Positions 11,301-21,399 of a stretch of 64,000 bases of DNA are shown piece after piece. The translations under genes and the position numbers were made by a program. Position 1 is the first letter of the stretch. The number at the start of each line of letters is the position of its first letter. The notes below the pieces were generated by a model. It searched no databases, was not told where the DNA came from, and worked only from the letters and a program-made list of their open reading frames with translations. Origin of the DNA: Pithys albifrons albifrons (taxonomy: Eukaryota > Chordata > Aves > Passeriformes > Thamnophilidae); NCBI RefSeq assembly GCF_047495875.1, contig NC_092463.1:24727224-24791223 (forward strand). The letters run 5' to 3'.

Positions 11301-14300
11301 AAACTGTATGTAGGATCTGTTTATTTGCTTCTAAGTTCTGTCAAACAGACGTAACTCCTACACACACATTCTCAATGTTTTTAAAAAAACACAGAACAAA
11401 GAAATATGGAAAATAATACATCATAAACTTAGCCCTCATGTCACTGTTACTTATCTCTAGGAAGCTCTTTAACATAAAGATCCTGCATTCTGCTGATTCT
11501 GCTGCTGTGTAGCAAACAACTTTATTTAGTAAACTTCCTCTATCTTTGGCATTTAAAAGGAAATTTCACACATAACCCAGATGGAATTGTCTGTACAGTG
11601 AGATGGTTCATCAATGTCAAAAGAAAGAGACTAAAAAATCATGATGTGCCCGTGGTTATATTAAAACCCAGCAGTCACAAATAATTTGATTCTTATTTTG
11701 GATATTGTGATTGTCTTAGTACTTATTTTTTTTACTGGCACCCAATTCCAAATTACTCCTGTAGGAAATACAGGACATCATGACAAGGTGCATTAAATCA
11801 AAGAAACTGTATAGAAAACTTAATAGTTTGTGCTCTGATTTCTTTATGCTTATTTCCTCTCAAACCACTAAAAATACCGAGGCTTTCTGAAACACTTTTA
11901 CCTCAGCTACAGTCGACAGAGCACTGAAGCCTTAACAGCTCTGATTGGTCTCACCTGGAACTCCCACACCCTCTCCCCAGGGGCTCCTTTTAAGCTCAGC
12001 CTGGGCTACTCATTCCCTTTCTGAGCTGTGTTTACCTGTCTCAAGTTCTGTCTCCTGGGTGAACTTCAGATTTTTACTGCATGTGCCTCCAGCCCCATCT
12101 CCTGCTGCTCCTGACTGGACTTTGGATAGACCCTGGACCTGGTTAATCACTTTGTCTCCTCCAGGGCTGTGGATTCCTGCACCTGTCTCTGCTGTCCATG
12201 CTCAGGTGCTGCAGGACTGTGCCCTGGTCAGCAGGGGCACTGCCTGGGCTGGGGTCACCCCTGGCCTCCTGCTCACACTCCCTCAGGACCAGCCTGTCAT
12301 CACTGACAATTATGAAGGGTACAAATTAAGACCTGAAGTCATTCACTTGGCAACATGCCACATGAACTAGGCCACAATCCAGATCCCATTTTGAAACGTT
12401 AGAATTGTTTCATCTTAGATACAACATTATCCACAGGTCCCAGTAAGAAGACAGAACTATTTATATGTTGTCAAAAAAGTACTGGGCAATATGAGGCAGT
12501 CCCTCTCCCATGCATTCTAATTTAGGATTAAAAAATAGGAGAAAGAGGGGTAAAAAGAGAAGAGACGTAGGAATAACAAGCAAGCAGAAAAAAGAAGCAG
12601 GGACTAAAAACTATGAGCAGTAAGATAGTTCTGAATTACTGGATTGTCTTTCATTTAAAAGCTGTTGATGAGCCCTACTGCTGCTTACTCTACCATAAAA
12701 CACTTGTGTTATGGCCTCGTCTATTTTTATACAAAAAGACGTAGATGAAACTTGCCTCCTACAGAAGGAAAGCTTCGCTTTAAAACTTCAACAGGCAACA
12801 TTAAGCCACTAGGGAAAAGCAACACGCAGCAGCACAAACACATGTTCAGGAGAGATCCTTTTAATTTGCTTTGTAAAATAATAACAAGCTAGTTATTAAA
12901 GAATAATAGCTTAATTAAAAGGGGGCAAAAGAAGAAGAAGGAAACAACAGTATGTGAATCACTCTTTTTATTAAACTTTGGAATAAAAAACTCTTCACAT
13001 AAACTAAAGCAAGCCAATCACTAACTCTGCCTCCAACAAGCCAAAGAAAATAGAAGATTTCATGCTACAGTTTTATCTTGACAGATTTTTCATAAACCTT
13101 CCTGTTTAATATCATTCAATACCTTGGTGGACAACTACAGCAACTTGAATACAGAAATGAAATCACTATAAAAATTGTGACATGTTTTCTCAAGATTCTT
13201 TTAATATGATTTTGCAGCTGAAAGCAAATAGGAAACCACAGAACTATCTGGTAATTGGCTATTCAGCACAGAAATCTAGGAACAGAAGAGGTGATAAATT
13301 CAAAGTACAGATACACAAGCTTTAACAAACTTATCTTAACAGATAAGAGAGAGTAACAAAATCCAGAACTCTGGGAACACAGACGGATGGGTCATTACAG
13401 GAACAACTTCAGAGTGACCTTGAAAAAATTCAATCAGAAACTTTTTAAGGAATAAGAACATATTATCATGGGTTACTGGAACACATCTCATAGGCAAGAG
13501 CAAACTTCTTATGGGATACAGAGGAAATTCTGGGGCTGGGTAACACTTATTGAGATATCTATATAGGAGAGAAACAACCATTGGAAACAGGAAGAGGATG
13601 GGAGATAATATCGGTCAACTACAGGCTGCAGGTTGCTGTTGTCTCATCACTGTGGTCTATCCCATCTTCTAAAATGCTTTTTTCTCCTGAATAGTTTCTG
13701 AGTACATTAATCTTGTTAACTTCACTTTGGACCAGCCTGTGAATAGAGGAAACCACAACCTGGAAACCCAAGACCCTAGCCAGAGGCTGAGTTAAAAAGC
13801 CCAAGGCCTGGAGATACAGACCGGAAGGACTCAAGTTTTGGCAAAGACTAGACAGATGCATGACCACGAACATGCATATCAGCCAAGTGAGAACATACAT
13901 GTAATATGCCAGCAAATGTCAATAAATCAGGATTGACTTTCAGGGATACTTGAACTGCTATTTGGGAAGGGTGTAAAAAGGGTATTTACCAGTTTCACCT
14001 CAAAGGAGTAGAAAACAATACTAACTTAATGCTCAACCTTCATAATCAGAAAAAGAGGGTGTGTATAGATGGATCAAAATTTGTAGTATAAAATAGCATT
14101 GATCAAGACTGAGAACATGGTTTAGAAGACAGCACCTACAGAAAGGATGCTCTCTGCAACAATCACTGAAGCTTTCATGCATCAGGACTGTTTCTACTGG
14201 AGAATGGCCAACTCCTATTCTGGGCTTGCTGAGAAGGAAATGCAGCTCTGCTATGGGGAAATAGGACTATTATGTAAACAAGGTCAATTAACAAATACCT

Positions 14301-17300
14301 CATTCAGCTTGAGAAAAGACAAGGCCCTGTTACAGCTCCTATTTGAGGAACCCACTCAAAGACAGAAGTGACAAAGTTCCCAGTTCTGAATGATAAGGTG
14401 GGGGGAACATATTTGATAGAAAGTGTGATATCAACAATAAGGCAAGAAACTCCTTGCAACTCATACCAAAACTACTCAGGGCTACGAATTTGCAGCTACT
14501 TTTCCCAAATAGTGTGATTGCAAGAGCTATGGAGGCTCTATTAAGAAACAGATGCCTTACCAGATTACCTGGGCTGTAACAAATTACCGGCATGTCATCA
14601 TCACTCTTTTTAGAGTACCATTTTAATATACATGCTGTATTGCTTACTGAAAAGGGATGGAAACAAGCTGCAATAAAAACAAGTCAATTTACACTTGCAA
14701 ACTTCCCCAAAAGGTACTTCAGATCTGTACTATGTCCTCTGCTCTAGGACCTTAGCCACCTGCAGAGGTAAAGCTGAGAACCAGAAAAACAAGGACACCA
14801 ACCAATACAATCCTGTGCACCTTTAAGTGGGGGAACGTACAGAAAGCTGGCTAATGGCCATTCAACCTGAAAGATAAAGGTAAGAACCAGGAGAGGCAGC
14901 AGGTGATTGTGTGGAATGTAATACACTGCAGACACTTGTACCTAGCACATTAGGTAAGAATAACAAAACCCCAAACTCCTCAGAAACTGATCAATGGCCT
15001 ACTGTTGAAGTCTTGTAAAGATTCAGCCAGAAATTTTCACTGGTAAGAAAGCAAAATGGGTTATCAGACTTATAGGAAAGAACAAACTTACTGTCCAATA
15101 TAAGAGGGCCTGCAGGACATGTTAAGCTTATTATGCACTGTTTAGGGGAGGATAAAATGATGACTCGAGGTGGATAAGTGAAGAACCAGAGGTAGAGGGG
15201 AAAAAAGAGTCTCCTATCGTATGTTCAGTAGTGCTGGTCAGAACACTGTGCCTGATCACTGCAGTCCCTCCTACCAACTTACTGAATGTATTCCTAAATA
15301 TTCTACCCACCAGTGAGTCCACTGCTGGTGAACTTGAGGGTGACTAAGGTGAGTAGGAGGATACCATAGTCTGGAAAAAAACAAAAGTGTTTGAGACAGA
15401 AAGTGGCTAAAAAGCCCCGGGTCTGGGCATAAAGACTTCAGGCCTGGCAAAGACATATGTGAATGTGAGTATGCACCAGTGCAGAGCAATGAGGTGACCT
15501 CATCACTGTCTATAACTACCTGAAGGGAAGTTCTAGCCAGGTGGGGGTTGGTTTCTTCTCCCAGGCACTCAGCAATAGGACAAGGGGGCACGGGCTCAAG
15601 CTCTGCCAGGGGAAATTTAAGTTGGAGATCAGAAAAAAATTCTTTCCAGAGAGAGTAATCAGGCATTGGAATGGGCTGCCCAGAGAGGTGGTGGATTCAC
15701 CATCCCTGGAGGTTTTTAAACTGAGACTGGACATGGCACTGAGTGTCATGATCTGGTAAATGGACTGGAGTGGACCAAGGGTTGGACTTGATGATCTCAA
15801 GAGGTCTTTTCCAATGCAATGGATTCCATGATCTATAGGCCACTAGAAAACTTGCTCACGCTTTAATGTTGTCTCTTAAAGGTACCTTACCCGTGTATGT
15901 GAGAATATGTTTGTGGCCAGCTATGCCTGCACACAAACATCATCACTGCAAATCATGCTCAGTGTGCTATGGCTGAAGTGGGAAGGGCCCAGCAGCCTCA
16001 CACAGAGCAGCCACTATCCCCTGGGTGCTGCTGCCTCACCACTCCTGCCAACTGCTTAATGGAAACAGGAGTACTTTAAACAACAGAACTGGATGATACC
16101 AACAGAATAATTCAGACTCCCCAAAACCAAGTAAAGTACATTTGGTTTGAGGGAAACAAGTGGTCAGTCTGGTAATTTATTTTACTCTTGTAACAGAAAA
16201 CACTGTAATAGTCAAAGAAAATGTAACCCGAGAACAGGCAAGAGTATTGGCTGATACCTGAAACGAGGAGAAAAAAGCTGCAATATTCTTTAATCTTTTA
16301 CCAGTCAAGTCAAAACATGGAAGCATTAGAAGATGTCACTGAAAACACTTAGAAAATTAATATGTAAGCAGCAAACAGAGGAAACTCACTGAGTTTTTCT
16401 AAGTGTAGTCCACAAATGTTCCTGGAAATCAAACCCAGTTCATAATTGCTCACCTCAGGTTTAGATTCTAACTCATCCGATAACATTGATTCAAGTGTCG
16501 ATTCTTGCAGCTGTCCTCAGCAAGGCACAATTTTATTGTTTTTAAGTTCACAGAGAACAATGCTCCCTGCTTATTTTCATATTTTCCTAAGTGCAAACCA
16601 GTGTGGCGATCCTTCTGTGAGAAGCTGTGCTCTGCAAATATTCAATTTAACCTAAAACAACAGAAAAGGAAATATAAAGAAAGAGGAACTGAAGAGCAAG
16701 ACCAAAGCAAACACAAGTGAACATGTGTGGCACACAACTGTAAAATATACTTTGAGGTACTGGGAAAATTCATTTCCTGAGGCTCCTGGATTTGTTTTCA
16801 CTGAATCAACAAAATAACATCCTAAAACACTGTGAAAGTTATTTTTAAAGACTATTGGCCACATTTTCTTTCCAATCACTCATTTTTAATGGAAAAATTG
16901 CATTATTTGTTCTGGAAACTTATGGGATCAACCGCAAAACCCATTAATCATGCAAGAGACAAGGAGGCTGAATTCCTAGCCCACAAAAGAGTGGAATTAT
17001 CCAAATTGCTAATGAAGAGGAACCATATACAAACAACCTGTGAGCAGGAAACCTCAGTTTCCTGTCTGTTGAGACCTTACATTTCTGATTCTGTGAAATA
17101 TCCTGGTGAGTCCAGATAAACAGAAATTATTTCACAAACGCCCATATAATGTTTCTTCCTTGAGCTAAAAGGGGAAAATGACAACAAGCTGAACCTGAAG
17201 GGGAGTTATAGCCAGGTGGGGGTTGGTCTCTTCTCCCAGGCACTCAGCAATAGGACAAGGGGGCACGGGCTTAAGCTCTGCCACTGCAAATTTAAGTTGG

Positions 17301-17952
17301 ATATCAGAAAAAAATTCTTTCCAGAGAGAGTAATCAGGCATTGGAATGGGCTGCCCAGAGAGGGGGTGGATTCACCATCCCTGGAGGTTTTTAAACTGAG
17401 ATTGGACGTGGCACTGAGTGCCATGATGTAGTAAACGGACTGAAATTGGAATAAGGGTTGGACTTGATCTCGGAGGTCTTTTCCAACCCAATCGATTCTA
17501 TGATTCTATTTCTGCCTGCGGAAAAAGCACTCAAAGACACGGGCAGTGGGAGAAGAAAGTGAACTACGTGCAGTTCTTTCCCCCTTCCATTACAAGTACC
17601 AATCTATTATGTTAACAAACAACGAGAATATCAGATCAGCTAAAAAAAAAAGAACCCGAAAGCGTTCCTCTAGCACCCCTGACACCCAGCAGTGCCGCAC
17701 GGGAACTTCACCTGCCGCGAAGGGACAAGACACCACACACTATGGCCATGGCTGTGGCCGTGGCCGTGGGCGGGCCCGGCGCCCGCTCGCGCCTACAGGG
17801 GGGTCCGGCCGCGGCCATGAAGGGCGGCCCGGCTCTCCCCTCCCCCCCGCCGGGGCCGCTCCCGGGAGGGGAGAGCCGAGCCGCCCCCATCGCTCCACAG
17901 AGGGCAGCGAGTCACGGAGGAGCGGCCGCACCTTCTCCCCGCCCGCCTTACC
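2182..17952 (-). CDS. ZNF410: ZNF410, five-finger C2H2 transcription factor (last coding exon not found)
   Basis: Nine coding exons on the minus strand join in phase: 16486-16454 (start ATG), 9390-9255, 8976-8731, 8446-8255, 7418-7259, 6937-6756, 4196-4107, 3001-2876 and 2319-2182, preceded by an inferred non-coding first exon ending at 17952. They give 434 codons plus one base, against 478 aa for human ZNF410 as I recall it. The N-terminus ([19 protein letters not shown]) and all five fingers match the family. Fingers fall at about residues 233-255, 263-285, 293-315, 323-345 and 353-373, each with C2H2 ligands visible. In mammals ZNF410 is a nuclear DNA-binding protein known for activating CHD4 through clustered motifs, and so indirectly affecting fetal globin. 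Odd points: the linker before finger 5 reads SGVKP instead of SGEKP, and the mammalian-type C-terminal exon was not found. Identification is from family memory and is very secure. Confidence 0.95.
2876..3001 (-). CDS. ZNF410: ZNF410 exon with zinc finger 5
   Basis: Acceptor ACCACAAG precedes GAGTGAAGCCC and the donor is CCAG/GTAAGG. The exon encodes the finger [12 protein letters not shown] with its RNVHMRKHH end, then [10 protein letters not shown]. The linker joining it to finger 4 reads SGVKP, where the family consensus is SGEKP or TGEKP. Confidence 0.93.
4107..4196 (-). CDS. ZNF410: ZNF410 exon with zinc finger 4
   Basis: A 90-bp exon with acceptor CTTGTAG and donor TCAG/GTAAGAG. It encodes [16 protein letters not shown] and then [11 protein letters not shown], that is, one complete C2H2 finger with the family-typical four-residue Cys spacing. 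Confidence 0.95.
6756..6937 (-). CDS. ZNF410: ZNF410 exon with zinc fingers 2 and 3
   Basis: Acceptor CTTTCCAG precedes GAACGACCGC and the donor is ACACCG/GTGTG. It encodes two fingers, [19 protein letters not shown] and [19 protein letters not shown], joined by a NGEKP linker. The donor GTGTGT is weaker than the others but keeps the frame into exon 4107-4196. Confidence 0.95.
7259..7418 (-). CDS. ZNF410: ZNF410 exon with zinc finger 1
   Basis: Acceptor TTTTTTTCCCAG precedes GTGAAAATG and the donor is ACACCG/GTGAGC. It encodes [20 protein letters not shown] and then the finger [19 protein letters not shown]. The finger is complete within the exon. Confidence 0.95.
8199..8234. repeat. 18-bp tandem repeat, two units, one mismatch
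   Basis: acattgaacttttaagac followed directly by acattgaacttttgagac. It lies in the ZNF410 intron 20 bases downstream of the donor of the exon ending at 8255. Confidence 0.9.
8255..8446 (-). CDS. ZNF410: ZNF410 exon, conserved regulatory region
   Basis: Acceptor CTTTTCTAG precedes GGCTGGGG and the donor is AATG/GTAGGA. It encodes [20 protein letters not shown] and [20 protein letters not shown], both highly conserved with mammals. An 18-bp imperfect tandem repeat lies in the intron 20 bases past the donor (8199-8234). Confidence 0.94.
8731..8976 (-). CDS. ZNF410: ZNF410 exon, Ser/Thr-rich region
   Basis: Acceptor GGTTTCAG precedes TTTCCTCAC and the donor is GCAG/GTAATT. It encodes [19 protein letters not shown], then [20 protein letters not shown] and [18 protein letters not shown]. 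The first ~20 residues differ from and are longer than the mammalian DDTTNHSNSSK-type segment, while the rest is nearly identical. Confidence 0.93.
9255..9390 (-). CDS. ZNF410: ZNF410 second coding exon
   Basis: Acceptor CTTTTTTCAG precedes CTGCTGGTTC and the donor is CCAG/GTAAAA. It encodes [16 protein letters not shown], then [13 protein letters not shown] and NRLMLP, matching the N-terminal region of the family with very few changes. Confidence 0.94.
11937..12365. repeat. GC-rich, LTR-like or other repeat-derived block (tentative)
   Basis: The block is C/T-rich and clearly higher in GC than the sequence on both sides. It starts with a CCAAT-type ATTGG, followed about 45 bases later by a TATA-like CCTTTTAAGC, and continues with CCTG/CCTC-rich sequence. 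This arrangement recalls a solo LTR or a processed insertion, but I see no clear terminal TG...CA or target duplication. The long open frame on the plus strand (11945-12370) has no recognisable protein content. Confidence 0.3.
15485..15835 (+). mobile_element. CR1 LINE, 5'-truncated 3' end
   Basis: Carries the end of the CR1 reverse-transcriptase frame (residues such as [20 protein letters not shown]) and the CR1 3'UTR (ggttggacttgatgatctca), ending in a diverged octamer tail (gattccatgatctat). Truncated at the 5' end, as is usual. It lies in antisense orientation within the ZNF410 intron. Confidence 0.92.
16454..16486 (-). CDS. ZNF410: ZNF410 first coding exon (start codon)
   Basis: Too short to stand out on its own. 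ATG followed by codons for [10 protein letters not shown], then donor GAG/GTGAGC. The 11 residues match the known ZNF410 N-terminus exactly and join in frame to the exon at 9390. The exon extends 5' as untranslated sequence, and I could not fix its acceptor (candidate AG positions lie between about 16505 and 16525). Confidence 0.9.
17195..17512 (+). mobile_element. CR1 LINE, 5'-truncated 3' end
   Basis: Same CR1 subfamily as the other copies: ends of the reverse-transcriptase frame ([17 protein letters not shown]) followed by the 3'UTR and a tail gattctatgattctat. It sits about 200 bp from the ZNF410 CpG island on the gene-body side. A short deletion in the 3'UTR (ttggacttgatctcgg) distinguishes it from its relatives. 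Confidence 0.93.
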
Positions 17953-18120
17953 GGCATCTCCGCCGCCCGGAAGTGACGCGCCCCGCCGGAAATGCCGCGC
18001 GTGGGGCGGCGCTTCCGCCCGGAACAGCCTCGGCATTCCCTGATCGACGCATACGAGGGGCCGCAGCAGTTCCGTCCTTGGTTTTTTTCTCGGGGATCAT
18101 TAGCGGGGCTGCAGCTTTCA
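17700..18120. promoter_or_regulatory. ZNF410: CpG island, inferred ZNF410 promoter and non-coding first exon
   Basis: A sharply CpG- and GC-rich island in AT-rich surroundings. On the minus strand GGCGGAGATGCCG/GTAAGG is a strong donor ending a likely non-coding exon at 17952. Three ETS-type CCGGAA motifs sit at 17967, 17986 and 18019. The first is part of CCGGAAGTGACG, a composite ETS/CRE-like motif typical of housekeeping promoters. The position, upstream of the ATG exon and on the correct strand, makes it the ZNF410 promoter by inference. The transcription start is not determined but is probably near 18.03-18.06 kb. Confidence 0.7.
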
Positions 18121-18149
18121 GCTAGTTATCCTTCAAATAACCTTTTTCC

Positions 18150-18471
18150 CTGAAAGGAAGTTCTAGCCAGGTGGGGGTTGGTCTCTTCTCCCAGGCACTC
18201 AACAATAGGACAAGGGGGCACGGGCTCAAGTTCTGCCAGGGGAAATCTAAGTTGGATTTCAGAAAAAAATTCTTTGCAGAGAGAGTGCTCAGGCATTGGA
18301 ATGGGCTGTCCAGAGAGGTGGTGGATTCCCCATCCCTGGAGGTTTTTAAACTGAGATTGGACGTGGCACTGAGTGCCATGATCTGGTAAATGGACTGGAG
18401 TTGGACCAAGGGTTTGACTTGATGATCTCAGAAGTCTTTTCCAACCCAATCGATTCTGTGATTCTATGATA
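18150..18471 (+). mobile_element. CR1 LINE, 5'-truncated 3' end
   Basis: Near-full match to the other copies over the last ~320 bp, ending gattctgtgattctatgata. It lies about 30 bp beyond the CpG island on the upstream side of ZNF410, so the promoter island is bracketed by two same-orientation CR1 insertions. Confidence 0.93.
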
Positions 18472-19809
18472 TGCACAGGTGAAGATTATGCAGGAAGCTT
18501 GTGGTCAACCTCCAGCTCCTCTTCCACATAAATCAACATGGAAGAGACATTAGTCCAGTTACACCAGTTTCCTGCTAGTACTTGGGTTCTGTTTCTGCTT
18601 TGCTCTCGCCTTCTGCTGTGCCTGTTCTTGGAGTGATGGAAAACTCCAGTCACAGCAGCTCAGTAATGACACACCAAGTTAGTAATTACAGAAACATACA
18701 TGTCTTTGAAATGTACCCAAAACCCAAGAAGGGCCTGACTAACTTGAAAAGCTTGTGCTTTGGTTTTAGCTTGTTGGCCTTATTTTGGTGTCTCTAAATA
18801 ACAAGAGAGCGCACTTGAAGACTTCAACAGCCTCTGGTCTTGACATTGTCTGCTCACCAGTGACCTTCAGGTCCAGTACACTTTAACTTTGTTATGGCTA
18901 GCCCATAGCTTTGGAGCCACATGTGACTCCTGACTCCCATGCCAGAAGGACTGCTCCTGGTACAGTGCTGGTGCTGCTAAGCAATGAGAATCCTGGTGAT
19001 AGTGAAGGAACCCAACAGAGGCTGTTGAGGCTGGCAAAGCCTGGTTTCCTGAGGCTCCCCAGGAGCATAGTCTGTTCTGATCCACAATGGACTGTGCAAA
19101 AACCTGCGGTCACTTCCTGGTAAATGACTGTAATATCCTGCCTGTGAACTGTTTTGGAATGGTTTCTTCTTCCCAGCCCCTCCAAGATGTGCAGTGTGGC
19201 TGCACGGCCTTCTAGAAAATTTGAAAATTTTGATTTGCAGCTGAAAGATTCACAGTTATCTCCCTCAGCTTTAAATGCTCAGAGTGGCTTCACAGAGGGC
19301 AACACACTGAAGTCATACTGACAGTCAGCAAAAGGACTATTGACCTGTTGGAGCCACCTGGTAACTTCATGAAGTTGCCAAGCAAGTTTAGATGCACGTG
19401 TTTTTCCAAGATACTATCCAACAACTTGCAGGCATTGCATTACTATTAACAAAAGCCTGCACTATGAAATCAATTTTTGGTCAAGCTGAAGCACATTTCT
19501 GTTGTCCAAAGCAGAGAAAACTGTGATTCAACACCCAGAATGTGTAGCCTCAGACTGGGCTGCATCAGTGCCATACTGGCCCTGCCACTGGATTGTATCA
19601 GGGAACCTACAAAGTCTGGTATTTATCATGCTGGACCACTTGGCCATAGTTGTGGTGACCTAAAAGGTTAGACAGATTCATTTATTCAATCCTACAAAAC
19701 TGAAGGGAATAACTCCTGAGACTGAATAGATTTTTAACATTACCACAAAAAGCTGGAGCTGATTAAATGGCCATGTAATGGTCACAGTAAAAGATCATTT
19801 CACTGTATT

Positions 19810-20375
19810 TATTGTTGAGGGATACATATAGTGCAGGCAGCTCGGTGCACAGCTGCAGTGTGAGCTCTGGGGGGGCAGGAGCCTGAGGCCAAAGGCCATG
19901 AACTGCCAACCCTTTGTACAACAAAAGGCTCAGGGACCTGGGGCCCAGCCAAGTGACTGACAGTCAGATACAGCAGGAGCTGAGGACCCCGAGATTTTCC
20001 CTGTGCTTAGACTTGTGAGGGTCTAAAAGCCCAGTGGTACCACTGTTCAGGGTTCCAGCTCAAGCTGTTATTTTGTTATTTAGTTATTGCATGAAGATTA
20101 AATTAAGGATTGGGATGTTTTTGTTACTTACTTACTGCACCAAGATTAAATTATTTTAAGGATTGGGATGTCTGAGACTCTGCTAAAGGAAACCCGGAGT
20201 CAAGCCCGTAAGGAAACCCAGTTTGACTGTGTGAGTGTGGTGTGTGTGGGGAGTCGGGCTGGGCTGACTGGAGATGCTGCTGTGAAGGCCTTTGGGCCCC
20301 AGCTCAGGTGGTGTGAGTGGTACTGCCAGAGTGGTTCCTGCGTGCTCAGACAGGAAAGTTTCCTTAACATTTATT
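19810..20375. repeat. Possible LTR-like or other old insertion (tentative)
   Basis: The block has a raised GC content, a run of G (ctctgggggggcagg), an imperfect tandem duplication, and a GT-rich part (gtgtgagtgtggtgtgtgtg). It differs from its flanks in composition. No coding domain, primer-binding site or target duplication could be made out, so the class is unknown. Confidence 0.25.
20073..20170. repeat. Imperfect tandem duplication, two ~48-bp units
   Basis: Units 20073-20118 and 20122-20170 both run ttgttaYttaSttaYtgcaY, then aagattaaatta, then aggattgggatg. The second has a four-base insertion (tttt) and several substitutions, so the duplication is not recent. Confidence 0.75.
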
Positions 20376-21399
20376 ATTACAGGCATGATCCCTGCATGCC
20401 ACTTTTGCTGATCCAAAACAATTCAACAAAGGTAACCAGAAATGCAGAACTGCTAAATTCATAAACCACTTTTTCTTGTTGCCACTTCAGTAATCCCAGG
20501 GCACTGAATTGTAAAGCTTGATTCTGTTTTACATTAATATACTCAGTAATCTCAGAAGTCCTTTGACTCATCATCAGCTCAACAACGTGGAATTGCTGAG
20601 TAGATATTAAAATACTGAGACATGTAGGCGCGTAAGTTCCTTTCATTTGCATCGTTCCAGGCCAGATGAGTTTGGCTGCTTTAGAAATTGCATCTTGACT
20701 GCCTGGGGAATTTTGGTGGAATCTGCAGTGGGAGTAGCACAACACTTACCTGAGTTGTTTGTGCTGGTTCAACTCACTCAGGCAGGTGCGTGAAGCCACA
20801 GCAGTCCCTGATGGGAGAACTGGCTGGCTGGGAATTTCCTAAGGTCTCACTTCTCAATAACATCTGCCTCTTCATGATCCTTCTCTCTAAGCAAGGGCAA
20901 ATAGAACACTCAGTCACATTTCCCCCATGACTAGATTGAAGACAAGATAAATGACACTGGTTTTTTACCCCTGCTGTGAGACAGTCAAAATGGCTAGTCA
21001 TGGAGTAAGGGGGAATGGTGTTTTAGACTCGGTTGTTGATAAATCTGGTTATAATGGGGCCCTCCTCCGAATATAAAGAGTCTAGGCTTTATTTCTCTTA
21101 GCACATCTGTTCTTTTGTGTGTACATTTCCATACACTCAGATATAACGTTGTTTATATATAAACTTATGTCCATTATTCCAAGATACTGGCAGTACTCAA
21201 TTTTATTTCGGCAAGTTTTTTTTAAATTATAAAACTTACATGTACTATTGCAAGTACCATCTCTTTGATGTTTAGCCTTTGCAGCATCAGCATGTAGCAG
21301 ACTTAAATTCTTCCACAAGTCTGTATGCACAGGAAAAGTCACCTTTCCACACTTAGCGCGTATGTTGAACGCACGGGTGTTTCAAAGCGGCTAACATTT

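Larger units (their letters stand above)
9391..16453 (-). other. ZNF410 intron before the second coding exon, with repeats
   Basis: About 7.1 kb without coding exons. It contains a GC-rich block at 11937-12365, two diverged similar segments near 13780-13870 and 15395-15465, a CR1 3' end at 15485-15835, and a short perfect inverted repeat at 11226-11245. The rest looks unremarkable and AT-rich. Confidence 0.7.

Noticed and set aside
11945..12370. 141-codon plus-strand frame in the GC-rich intronic block
   Set aside because: Ser/Pro/Leu-rich with no domain and probably composition-driven. Treated as part of a possible repeat.
15541..15759. 72-codon plus-strand frames (also 17216-17431, 18171-18389, 27532-27750) as genes
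   Set aside because: They are the C-terminal end of the CR1 reverse transcriptase in 5'-truncated LINE copies, not host genes.
17742..18125. Plus-strand 127-codon frame over the ZNF410 CpG island (starting [11 protein letters not shown])
   Set aside because: Composition-driven Ala/Gly/Pro/Arg-rich frame in a CpG island. It overlaps the inferred ZNF410 first exon, runs into the spacer before a CR1, and has no family signal.
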